Positions 43,973-51,977 of a stretch of 64,000 nt of DNA are shown piece by piece. Source of the DNA: Bhargavaea sp. CC-171006 (GTDB lineage Bacteria > Bacillota > Bacilli > Bacillales_A > Planococcaceae); the NCBI RefSeq assembly GCF_009761675.1, contig NZ_QUZH01000033.1, positions 1 through 64,000 on the forward strand. The letters are read 5' to 3'. The stretch's first letter is position 1, and each line of letters begins with the position of its first letter. The position numbers and the translations under genes were made by a program. The notes below the pieces were generated by a model. The model made no database searches and had not been told where the DNA came from. It saw only the letters and a list, made by a program, of their open reading frames with translations.

Positions 43973-44824
43973 ATGTCCATGTATCTGATGAATGACCGCT
44001 TTGTGAAAGACGATGAAGTGACCGTTTCGATTGAGGACCGCGGCTATTATTTCGGAGACGGCGTGTATGAAGTGATCCGGGTGTACGGCGGTGCCATGTT
44101 TACCGCGGAAGAGCATATCGGACGTTTGTATGAGTCTGCGGATAAGATCCGGATCCAGATTCCGTACGGTCCGGAAGAGATGATCGGGAAACTGGCACGG
44201 CTTGTTGCGGACAACGGTGTGAAGGAAGGCCATGTGTACATCCAGGTCACACGCGGGGCTGCTCCGCGCGTTCACCAGTTTCCGGGTGAAGGCGTTGCCC
44301 CCGTCATCACGGCCTACACAAAAACCTATCCGGATGACGCCCCTGCAGCTGAACCTGCCAAGCTCAAGTCTGTGGCAGACATCCGTTGGCTGCGCTGTGA
44401 TATCAAGAGCCTGAACCTTCTCGCCAACGTCATGGCAAAGCAGGAAGCTTATGATGAAGGCTGCTATGAAGCTCTTCTTCATCGGGACGGCACGGTCACG
44501 GAAGGCTCATCCTCAAATATGTTCGGCGTGAAGGATGGTGTCATCTACACTCATCCGGTATCGAACTTTATCCTGAACGGAATCACACGCCGTGTCATCA
44601 TGCAATGCTGTGAAGAACTCGGGCAGCCTGTGAATGAGGAGCCGATGGCGCTTGAAGCCGTGTATTCGATGGATGAATTCTTCCTGTCCTCGACAACAAA
44701 CGGCATCTTGCCGGTGAGTGAAATCGACGGCCGGAAGATCGGTGACGGCCGGCCGGGACCGGTAACCGAACGGCTAATGGCCGCTTTCGAAACAAAGCTT
44801 CCGGAGCCGGTCGCCACACGCTGA
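43973..44824 (+). CDS. dat: D-amino-acid aminotransferase Dat
   Basis: Fold-type IV PLP transaminase, 283 aa, making D-glutamate from D-alanine and 2-oxoglutarate for cell-wall synthesis. PLP Lys145 lies in RCDIKSLNLLANVM, preceded by SIEDRGYYFGDGVYEV and the RGAAPRVHQFP loop. The frame opens at 43952, but AAGGA sits nine bases before the ATG at 43973, which gives the normal length. 26 bases after pepV. Confidence 0.94.
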   Translation: MSMYLMNDRFVKDDEVTVSIEDRGYYFGDGVYEVIRVYGGAMFTAEEHIGRLYESADKIRIQIPYGPEEMIGKLARLVADNGVKEGHVYIQVTRGAAPRVHQFPGEGVAPVITAYTKTYPDDAPAAEPAKLKSVADIRWLRCDIKSLNLLANVMAKQEAYDEGCYEALLHRDGTVTEGSSSNMFGVKDGVIYTHPVSNFILNGITRRVIMQCCEELGQPVNEEPMALEAVYSMDEFFLSSTTNGILPVSEIDGRKIGDGRPGPVTERLMAAFETKLPEPVATR

Positions 44825-44828
44825 TCAG

Positions 44829-45791
44829 ATGAAGGCGGTCTTCATTGTCAATCCTGCCGCAAGGGGCGGAAAAGCCCTCGGAAAGTGGGCGGAATTCAGA
44901 AGAACTGTGGCATTTCCCTATCAGGAATTTATGACGATTGGCCCCGGGCATGCCAAGGCAATAGCCCGGGGCTTTGCCGCACAACCGGGACAGGAGAACA
45001 TTCTTCTCATCGCATTCGGCGGTGACGGTACTGTCCATGAGATCATCACGGGAGCTGCCGGGGCCGGGCATGTTGTGGTCGGCTCGGTTGGCGCCGGTTC
45101 CGGAAACGATTTCGGCAGGGGCTTCAGTTCTTTCGGCAATGCGGAGGAGATCGCGGCCTATCTGGACTTGAGGCAAGACACACCGGCCCTGGACCTGGGT
45201 CATGCCGGCTTCAAGGGAGGGCTCATTTTCGTCAATAGCTCAGGAATAGGCTTTGATGCGGAAATTTCCAGAGGCACCGGAAGGTCTTCGATGAAGCCTC
45301 TCCTGAACAGGATGGGACTGGGTAAATTCGTCTACGCCCTCTATACAGTGCGGGCACTTTTCACGTTCCGCACATTCAGCCTGGAAGTGATGCATGACGA
45401 AGAAAGGTTGAGCTACCGGGATGTCTGGTTTGCCACTGTCAGCAACCAGCCGTATTACGGAGGCGGCATGAAGATCTCGCCGCAGTCTGACCCGGCCGAT
45501 GGACTTCTGGAACTGACAGTCGTAAGCCGGCTTTCCCGTATGAAGCTGCTGGCTGTCTTCGGAAGTGTGTTTTTCGGTGCCCATACAGCCTTCAGGGAAG
45601 TGGATTGCAGAAAAAGCCGCTCGTTTTCCCTGAAGGCGGACCGCGCAGTGCCGCTGCATGCAGACGGCGAAGATGCCGGCGACATCGAACCGGGAAGCCC
45701 GGTCGTCTTTACGGTTAAGCAAAAAGCTTGGCGGCTTGCGGGACAACAACGAACAGGAAGGTCAGGGATCAAACATGAGAGCACGCCATAA
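44829..45791 (+). CDS. ytlR: Diacylglycerol/lipid kinase-family protein YtlR
   Basis: DAGK-catalytic-domain protein, 320 aa. The nucleotide loop [14 protein letters not shown] and [14 protein letters not shown] are conserved; the C-terminal lobe ends with [10 protein letters not shown]. It probably phosphorylates a lipid. There is no clear ribosome site and the ATG is five bases after dat, so translation is probably coupled. Its end overlaps trmB by 17 bases. Confidence 0.87.
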   Translation: MKAVFIVNPAARGGKALGKWAEFRRTVAFPYQEFMTIGPGHAKAIARGFAAQPGQENILLIAFGGDGTVHEIITGAAGAGHVVVGSVGAGSGNDFGRGFSSFGNAEEIAAYLDLRQDTPALDLGHAGFKGGLIFVNSSGIGFDAEISRGTGRSSMKPLLNRMGLGKFVYALYTVRALFTFRTFSLEVMHDEERLSYRDVWFATVSNQPYYGGGMKISPQSDPADGLLELTVVSRLSRMKLLAVFGSVFFGAHTAFREVDCRKSRSFSLKADRAVPLHADGEDAGDIEPGSPVVFTVKQKAWRLAGQQRTGRSGIKHESTP

Positions 45792-46428
45792 ACCATGGGC
45801 GGAATCGTATATCAATGAACATCCGGATGTGGTCATCCAGGAGCCCGAGCGGCTGAAAGGCCGCTGGGCGGAAGAATTCGGCAACGGGCATCCGATCCAT
45901 ATTGAGGTCGGCACCGGCAAAGGCCGGTTCATCACCGGAATGGCGGAAGCCAATCCTGATATCAACTATATCGGTATTGAAATGTTCCGTGACATCATTG
46001 TCACGGCAGTCCAGCGGGCGGATGAGGCGGGCAAACCCGCCAATCTCCGCCTGCTGAATGTCAACGCTGAGAGGCTGGAGGATATCTTTGCTTCCGGCGA
46101 GGTCGGCCGCGTGTACCTGAATTTCTCTGATCCGTGGCCAAAGGTGCGGCACGCAAAGCGCCGTCTGACACATGACAACTTTCTCGGACGCTATGAGAGG
46201 ATTCTGCCTCCGGAAGGAGAAGTACATTTCAAGACGGACAACCGCGGACTGTTCGAGTATTCCCTTATGAACGTGACGGACTATGGCATGCGTTTGGTCG
46301 ATGTATCGCTCGACCTTCATGCTGACAAACCGGAATGGAACATCATGACGGAGTACGAGGAGAAATTCTCCTCCAAAGGCCAGCCGATCTACCGGCTGGA
46401 AGCCGCATTCAGGAACGAAGGGAAGTAA
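45775..46428 (+). CDS. trmB: tRNA (guanine-N7-)-methyltransferase TrmB
   Basis: SAM-dependent enzyme forming m7G46 in tRNA, 217 aa. Motifs are [14 protein letters not shown] (SAM), [12 protein letters not shown], and the catalytic stretch [20 protein letters not shown] take the ATG at 45775 (MRARHKPWA) with an upstream GGAAGG; longer frames run inside ytlR. Confidence 0.95.
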   Translation: MRARHKPWAESYINEHPDVVIQEPERLKGRWAEEFGNGHPIHIEVGTGKGRFITGMAEANPDINYIGIEMFRDIIVTAVQRADEAGKPANLRLLNVNAERLEDIFASGEVGRVYLNFSDPWPKVRHAKRRLTHDNFLGRYERILPPEGEVHFKTDNRGLFEYSLMNVTDYGMRLVDVSLDLHADKPEWNIMTEYEEKFSSKGQPIYRLEAAFRNEGK

Positions 46429-46447
46429 GTATGAAAAGGGGGAAACA

Positions 46448-47335
46448 ATGATGGACAACTATCAATTTCACGGTATCGAACTGAACTGGCTGGACGGGGG
46501 ATTCAACAGGCTGGACGGGGGCGCGATGTTCGGCCCGGTTCCGAAGGTGCTTTGGTCGAGGAAGTATGAAGTGGACGGCGACAACAAGATTCCTCTGGCT
46601 ACTGAGCCGATCCTTGTGCGGACGCACGGGAAAAATATCCTGATCGAAGCGGGACTCGGATCAGGGAAATTGACGGAAAAACAGATCCGCAATCTTGGTG
46701 TCACCCGGGAATCAAGGATTGAAGAAAGCCTCGGAGAGCTCGGCCTGACGCCAGAGGATATCGACATCGTCCTTATGACGCATCTGCATAATGACCATGC
46801 GGCCGGACTTACTCGCCGAGAAGGGGAAGGGTACGCATCCGTCTTCCCAAATGCGGAAATACATGTCTCCCAGATCGAGTGGGATGAAATGCGTGAGCCG
46901 AATATCCGTTCACGGAATACATACTTCCGGGAAAACTGGGAGCCTGTCCGGGACCAGGTGAAGCCATTCGAGGAACGGGTGGAAGTCGTCCCCGGAATCG
47001 AAATGATCCATACCGGAGGCCACAGCGCCGGCCACGCAATCGTCAAGATCACCAAAAATGGGGAGACGCTGATCCATATGGCAGACCTGATGCCGACCCA
47101 TGCGCACCAGAACCCGCTATGGGTCATGGCATTTGACGATTATCCGATGGACTCCATCTATTCAAAAGAGCGACTCATGAAAGAAGCGCTTGAGAACGGA
47201 TACCGTTTCATCTTTTATCATGATGCCGTCTACCGTATGATCCAATGGGATGAAAACGGTAAGGAAATCACGGACAGCCTGGAGCGGACTCCTTTTGAAA
47301 CGCCGGTGGGAGCAGCAACCGAGCAGGAAAAATAA
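46448..47335 (+). CDS. ytnP: MBL-fold hydrolase YtnP
   Basis: Metallo-beta-lactamase-fold protein, 295 aa, orthologous to YtnP, reported as a quorum-quenching lactonase in Bacillus. The metal motif is at residues 111-116, THLHNDHAAG, with later ligands in TGGHSAGH and HMADLMPTH. No signal peptide. GGGGGAAAC precedes two adjacent ATGs. It sits 19 bases after trmB. Confidence 0.9.
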   Translation: MMDNYQFHGIELNWLDGGFNRLDGGAMFGPVPKVLWSRKYEVDGDNKIPLATEPILVRTHGKNILIEAGLGSGKLTEKQIRNLGVTRESRIEESLGELGLTPEDIDIVLMTHLHNDHAAGLTRREGEGYASVFPNAEIHVSQIEWDEMREPNIRSRNTYFRENWEPVRDQVKPFEERVEVVPGIEMIHTGGHSAGHAIVKITKNGETLIHMADLMPTHAHQNPLWVMAFDDYPMDSIYSKERLMKEALENGYRFIFYHDAVYRMIQWDENGKEITDSLERTPFETPVGAATEQEK

Positions 47336-47340
47336 TAAAC

Positions 47341-47379
47341 AAAAAAAGCTGCAGACCATCCGGTCTGCAGCTTTTTTAT
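47341..47379 (+). terminator. Terminator of the pepV-ytnP operon
   Basis: Perfect 16-bp stem AAAAAAGCTGCAGACC/GGTCTGCAGCTTTTTT with loop ATCC. Confidence 0.95.
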
Positions 47380-47394
47380 AGCCTGTGAAAAACG

Positions 47395-47561
47395 TTTACT
47401 CTGGAATCAGCCATTGCCAGCTTCAGCGCCCGGCAACTAGCAAACTTCGCTCTTCTCCACTACGATAAGTCAACATCGGTTCATTCCTCACCGTGTTTTC
47501 TTTATCTCATTGCGAAGTGCTCCAGTTTGTACGCTGCTGAACGGGCGCTTGCGCTTTTGGT
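47395..47561. repeat. Non-coding segment, possible dispersed repeat
   Basis: No reading frame is supported here. The segment includes CCACTACGATAAGTCAACAT, CACCGTGTTTTCTTTATCTC and GGGCGCTTGCGCTTTTGG. It resembles text I recall between genes of other Bacillales genomes; there is no second full copy in this window. Confidence 0.3.
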
Positions 47562-47876
47562 TCAGATTTTGTTGATTTCAACCACGGTGCCGGTACGCGC
47601 ATCCGCAGCAAATTCGTACTGTTCATAGGAACCCTCGATTTCACGGGAAAGGCCGCCCCGGTACACGTCCATTTCAACGGCTTTCTGGCGGAACGGTTCA
47701 GTTTTCATGACGATCCAGGCCCCGTCAATCGGACCTTCTTTTTTGAATGCATTTTTCACATCTTCAAGCACTTTATCCGGCGAGACATTGCGATCCGCGC
47801 GGTTCACTGCTTCCACGACGGCTGCGCCTGCCACGGCACCGGCAACTGCCCCAATGGCAAAATCACGAACGTTCAT
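47562..47876 (-). CDS. ytzB: Small PepSY-like membrane-associated protein (YtzB-like)
   Basis: 104 aa. An N-terminal Gly/Ala-rich hydrophobic stretch (FAIGAVAGAVAGAAVVEAV) is followed by a PepSY-like domain (PDKVLEDVKNAF... VYRGGLSREIEGS) ending in AADARTGTVVEINKI. This fits B. subtilis YtzB. Function unknown, possibly a modulator of extracytoplasmic peptidases. GGAGGGAAATGGG precedes the ATG. A minus-strand promoter TTGCTC-N18-TATACT lies at about 47935-47911. Confidence 0.8.
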   Translation of the reverse strand: MNVRDFAIGAVAGAVAGAAVVEAVNRADRNVSPDKVLEDVKNAFKKEGPIDGAWIVMKTEPFRQKAVEMDVYRGGLSREIEGSYEQYEFAADARTGTVVEINKI

Positions 47877-48046
47877 CCCATTTCCCTCCTGTAGACCGCA
47901 TTTTCACCAAGTATAACAACCGGGGCAGCGGTTGAGCAAGTTTTCATCCAAGAGCCTCTTCGGATTCCGAAAGATTTTCTATGGAAACCCCGGCCCCCTT
48001 CGTCTACAATTGGGAAGACAGCAGACTGAAGGGGAGGGCCACAAAC

Positions 48047-49120
48047 ATGCAAAATGAAACACTGACGATGTTCAAGACACTGACCGAACTGCCTGGCGCA
48101 CCGGGCAACGAGCACGCCGTCAGGAAGTATATGCGGCAGGAGCTCGAGAAATACTCAGACGAAGTGATCCAGGACAGGCTCGGAGGGGTATTCGGTGTCC
48201 GACACGGCGGTGAAGGGTCCCCGAAAATCATGGTTGCCGGTCATATGGATGAAGTCGGATTCATGGTGTCCTCGATCACGGACAATGGCATGATCCGCTT
48301 CCAGCCCCTCGGCGGCTGGTGGAGCCAGGTGCTGCTTGCCCAGCGGGTTCAGATCATTACGGATCAAGGCCCGGTGATCGGTGTGGTCGGCTCAATTCCG
48401 CCGCACCTATTGAGCGACAAAGTGCGCAATAAGCCGATGGACATCAAGAATATGCTGATCGACATCGGTGCCGACGACAAACAGGATGCCAAGAAGATCG
48501 GCATCCGTCCGGGCCAGCAGATTGTCCCGGTCTGCCCGTTCACGCCGATGGCCAATGAGAAAAAGATTCTTGCAAAAGCATGGGATAACCGGTACGGCTG
48601 CGGACTGGCCATCGAACTTCTTAAGGAAGTGAAGGGGGAGGAACTGCCGAACACCCTATACTCCGGTGCGAATGTCATGGAGGAAGTCGGCCTCCGCGGT
48701 GCACAGGCGGCTGCCAACATGATTAATCCGGATCTCTTTTTTGCACTGGATGCCAGCCCGGCAAATGATGCATCCGGAGACAAAAATGAATTCGGACAGC
48801 TCGGAAAAGGGACCCTTCTTCGCATCTTTGACCGTTCGATGGTGACCCACAGGGGGCTGCGTGAATTCGTACTGGATACTGCAGAAACAAATCATATTCC
48901 TTACCAGTACTTTATCTCTCAGGGGGGGACCGACGCAGGCCGCGTCCACCTCTCCAACGAGGGCGTCCCAAGTGCGGTCATCGGCATCTGTTCGCGCTAT
49001 ATCCATACGTCGGGATCGATCATCCACACGGACGACTATGCGGCGGCGCGTGAACTGCTGGTTAAGCTGGTCCGTTCGCTCGACCGGACGACTGTCGAGA
49101 CGATCCGCAGCAATGCATAA
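48047..49120 (+). CDS. ytoP: M42-family aminopeptidase YtoP
   Basis: Dinuclear-zinc M42 (glutamyl/deblocking-type) aminopeptidase, 357 aa, tetrahedral TET type. Metal and catalytic residues are in [34 protein letters not shown] and the later DAS and HTDDY motifs. The ATG at 48047 follows AAGGGGAGG by nine bases; the open extension to 47981 is leader. Cytoplasmic. Confidence 0.92.
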   Translation: MQNETLTMFKTLTELPGAPGNEHAVRKYMRQELEKYSDEVIQDRLGGVFGVRHGGEGSPKIMVAGHMDEVGFMVSSITDNGMIRFQPLGGWWSQVLLAQRVQIITDQGPVIGVVGSIPPHLLSDKVRNKPMDIKNMLIDIGADDKQDAKKIGIRPGQQIVPVCPFTPMANEKKILAKAWDNRYGCGLAIELLKEVKGEELPNTLYSGANVMEEVGLRGAQAAANMINPDLFFALDASPANDASGDKNEFGQLGKGTLLRIFDRSMVTHRGLREFVLDTAETNHIPYQYFISQGGTDAGRVHLSNEGVPSAVIGICSRYIHTSGSIIHTDDYAAARELLVKLVRSLDRTTVETIRSNA

Positions 49121-49184
49121 ATCCTGAAAGGGGCCGAAGCGGCCTCTTTTTTCTGCATTTAATACGAATTCTGGAGGGCAAAAT

Positions 49185-49721
49185 ATGAAAATAATCGTCG
49201 GCTCGACCAACAGGGCCAAAATCATTGCGGTACGGGATGCGTTTGCATCACTCGGAATCCAGGCAGAAGTGGAGGGCATTGATACTGATTCAGACGTCTC
49301 ATCACAGCCTTTCGGGGACAACGAGACGATGGCGGGAGCCAGGAACCGTGCCGTCTCGGCAATAAAGACCGGCAACCATGACCTCGCCATTGGCCTCGAG
49401 GGAGGCGTAAAGGAATTGGACGGCCGACTCTACATTTGCAATTGGGGAGCGCTTGCCCTTCCGGACGGCAAGGTGTTCACGGCAGGGGGCGCACAGATTC
49501 CGCTTCCTGAGGAAGTGGCACAGCCGGTGCGGAGCGGGAAGGAACTTGGTCCTGTCATGGAAATATTCACATCCAGAGCAGACATCCGGCAGACCGGAGG
49601 CGCAGTGGGGGTTTTCACGGATGGAACGGTCAGCCGCTCGGATATGTTCAGTCATGTCGTCCTGCTGCTCGCAGGGCAGTGGCAGTTTGCCGCAGGCAAC
49701 CACGGGCGTCAGGGGCAGTGA
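49185..49721 (+). CDS. DUF84 inosine/xanthosine triphosphatase-like protein
   Basis: 178 aa, related to E. coli YjjX, which hydrolyses ITP and XTP. The start KIIVGSTNRAKIIAVRDAF and the central GLEGGVKELDGRLYICNWGAL fit the family. It would cleanse the nucleotide pool of deaminated purines. CTGGAGGGC lies upstream of the ATG. Confidence 0.83.
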   Translation: MKIIVGSTNRAKIIAVRDAFASLGIQAEVEGIDTDSDVSSQPFGDNETMAGARNRAVSAIKTGNHDLAIGLEGGVKELDGRLYICNWGALALPDGKVFTAGGAQIPLPEEVAQPVRSGKELGPVMEIFTSRADIRQTGGAVGVFTDGTVSRSDMFSHVVLLLAGQWQFAAGNHGRQGQ

Positions 49722-49786
49722 GTTGCAAGCAGGCAAGAACAACTTTAGAATGATGGAGATGAATATACGGAAGCGGGGGGACGAGT

Positions 49787-50320
49787 ATGGGCATGAGACT
49801 CCGCCTCATTGCCGGATTCACTCTTGCGGCAATGCTTGCAGGCTGTTCGGCGACAGTTGAAGAGCGTACTTCTGAAGGAATAGAGGAAGCCGGCAGGGTA
49901 TTCACTGATCAAACAAAGAATCCGAACACCGAAGTCGGTAACGCCAGTTTCTATAAACCGTTCGGATTCAAGGTGCAGGAAGGTTCGGATGAGCAGAATA
50001 TCGTTCTTGAAAAAGGCGGCGATACCTATGTGCTTTTCATCAATCCGAATGAGGGCAAAGACAGCCGTCTGTTCTACGATCTTCTCTATGCGGACCCTGC
50101 AAATGAGATTTTGGAAACCGGCACTTATGAACGCCATGACATGTTCGGATTTGCCGGAGCCACTAAGGTTTCCGAAGAGCGTGTGGAACTGGTTGCGGGA
50201 AGCGGCGGCCGGAAAATCACCACTTTCTCTGATAAGGGAGAAATCAAAAAGAACCTGAAGACGATGATGGAAATTGTCCGGTCCGTAAATTATGAGGACG
50301 GGGCGGTAGCGAAAGAATAA
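49787..50320 (+). CDS. Uncharacterised lipoprotein
   Basis: 177 aa with lipobox LAGC (mature Cys20) and an outward-facing soluble domain of alternating beta and charged segments. It has no family I recognise. It occupies the place where B. subtilis has the thioredoxin-like ytpP upstream of ytpQ. It shows no CxxC motif and no thioredoxin fold signature, so it is not a diverged YtpP. GGGGGGACGAG precedes the ATG. Confidence 0.75.
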   Translation: MGMRLRLIAGFTLAAMLAGCSATVEERTSEGIEEAGRVFTDQTKNPNTEVGNASFYKPFGFKVQEGSDEQNIVLEKGGDTYVLFINPNEGKDSRLFYDLLYADPANEILETGTYERHDMFGFAGATKVSEERVELVAGSGGRKITTFSDKGEIKKNLKTMMEIVRSVNYEDGAVAKE

Positions 50321-50362
50321 GACGGGACAGGGGGACGTCCTGTCCGGAAGGGAGGAGCGTCC

Positions 50363-51178
50363 ATGAAAGCATCAGAATTGGTGCGGGAACTGAAGCACCG
50401 CCTGGGGGAAGACCGCTTTTCCTGGGATTTCGACCGACAGAACAACCGGCTGAAGATGAAGCACCAGACACTGGGAAAAGGCCTTGAACTGAGCCTGTCT
50501 CCGCTTCTGGCCAAAATCCAGAACAATCCGGACACCGCTCTGGATGAAGCTGTCTACACGATCAACGAGACGTTCTCCGCAATGGAGCGCGAAGTGGAAG
50601 AAGGGTTCAGCGGAGAAGGCCGGATCTATCCGGTCATCCGTTCGACATCATTCCCGGTGGAATCGAAAGAAGGAAACCGTTTTATCACCTCGGATCATAC
50701 GGCTGAGACCCGGATTTTCTATGCGCTGGACCTGGGACAGACCTACCGGCTGATTGATGAATCTATGCTGGATAGTCTGGGGCTGACAGACCAGGCCCTG
50801 AAGGAATCAGCGCGATTCCGTGTCAGGCAGCTGCCGACCGATGTCAAGACTGACGAAGTCGCCGGCAACATCTATTACTTCGTGAATAACAATGACGGCT
50901 ACGATGCAAGCCGGATCCTGAACGAGCCGTTCCTGAAAGAGATGGAGCAGAAAATCGAAGGGGTCATGACAGTCTCTGTCCCCCATCAGGACGTCCTCAT
51001 CATTGGCGATATCCGCAATGATACGGGCTATGATGTCCTGGCCCAGCTGACGATGCATTACTTCACAGTCGGACGTGTTCCGGTGACATCATTGTCCTTC
51101 ATTTATGAAAACGGAGAACTCGAGCCGATATTCATCCTTGCTAAAAACAGGCCTGAAGGAAAGGAAGAAAAAGAATGA
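50363..51178 (+). CDS. ytpQ: DUF1444 protein YtpQ
   Basis: 271 aa, DUF1444 family, syntenic with B. subtilis ytpQ. Function unknown. It is soluble, with conserved ending FIYENGELEPIFILAKNRPE. GGAGGAGCG precedes the ATG. Its stop overlaps ytpR as ATGA, so the two are coupled. Confidence 0.88.
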   Translation: MKASELVRELKHRLGEDRFSWDFDRQNNRLKMKHQTLGKGLELSLSPLLAKIQNNPDTALDEAVYTINETFSAMEREVEEGFSGEGRIYPVIRSTSFPVESKEGNRFITSDHTAETRIFYALDLGQTYRLIDESMLDSLGLTDQALKESARFRVRQLPTDVKTDEVAGNIYYFVNNNDGYDASRILNEPFLKEMEQKIEGVMTVSVPHQDVLIIGDIRNDTGYDVLAQLTMHYFTVGRVPVTSLSFIYENGELEPIFILAKNRPEGKEEKE

Positions 51179-51780
51179 ATGCATTTTACAACAATCAGGG
51201 CGTCGGCGATGTGCTGATGGTGCAACTGGTGCCTGGTACGCCTGAAGAGATAAAGCCAGAAACAATCGGCGATATCACCCTCATCCGTGACGCGGCTTCC
51301 GGCGAAGTGGCCGGTTTTAATCTGTTCCATGCTTCTGAATATGTGAAGCCGGAAGGCCAGGGTAAGATTGAGGCCGATGAAGCGTTCCTCGATCGGCTGA
51401 AGGAAGCCTTCTCTAAAAACGGCGCGGAATTTTCTTTTGAGGTGGACCTTTCTCCAAAGTTTGTCGTGGGCTATGTGACTTCCAAAGAAAAGCATCCGAA
51501 TGCGGACAAACTCAGTATCTGCAAAGTCGATGTCGGCACGGAGACGCTTCAGATCGTCTGCGGCGCACCGAACGTGGACGAAGGCCAGCATGTCGTTGTG
51601 GCCAAGCCCGGTGCCGTCATGCCGTCCGGGATGGTCATCAAAGATGCCGAGCTCCGCGGAGTACCGTCCTCCGGAATGATCTGTTCCGCGAAAGAACTTG
51701 CCCTGCCGGATGCACCGCAGGAAAAAGGGATTCTTGTCCTGGAGGGCAAGCAGACTCCCGGCGAACCATTCCGGTTCTGA
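51175..51780 (+). CDS. ytpR: tRNA-binding-domain protein YtpR
   Basis: 201 aa. A C-terminal tRNA-binding OB-fold (about residues 90-200, as in PheT) with EVDLSPKFVVGYV, EKHPNADKLSICKV and VCGAPNVDEGQHVVVA; the N-terminal ~90 residues are family-specific. It may bind RNA generally rather than one tRNA. It starts within the last codons of ytpQ and ends before a large terminator-like hairpin. Confidence 0.92.
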   Translation: MNAFYNNQGVGDVLMVQLVPGTPEEIKPETIGDITLIRDAASGEVAGFNLFHASEYVKPEGQGKIEADEAFLDRLKEAFSKNGAEFSFEVDLSPKFVVGYVTSKEKHPNADKLSICKVDVGTETLQIVCGAPNVDEGQHVVVAKPGAVMPSGMVIKDAELRGVPSSGMICSAKELALPDAPQEKGILVLEGKQTPGEPFRF

Positions 51781-51821
51781 AGTACTATTTTAATTGGCAG
51801 GATCAGCCTTTAAACTAATCA

Positions 51822-51880
51822 GCAGCGGTACCGTGAGCCTTTCAGACAAAGGCCTGCGGGCACCGCTGTTGTTTATTTCT
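51822..51880 (+). terminator. Terminator of ytpQ-ytpR
   Basis: Outer stem CAGCGGT/ACCGCTG with an inner GCCTTT/AAAGGC hairpin, followed by TTGTTTATTTC. Confidence 0.75.
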
Positions 51881-51977
51881 CATCAATCCTTAGCGAATTG
51901 TGTGATGGGGGACTGTTTGATTGAAACCCTCCATGCTGATAGAATAAAGTGATTGACGGTGGAAAGAGTGATATCTA

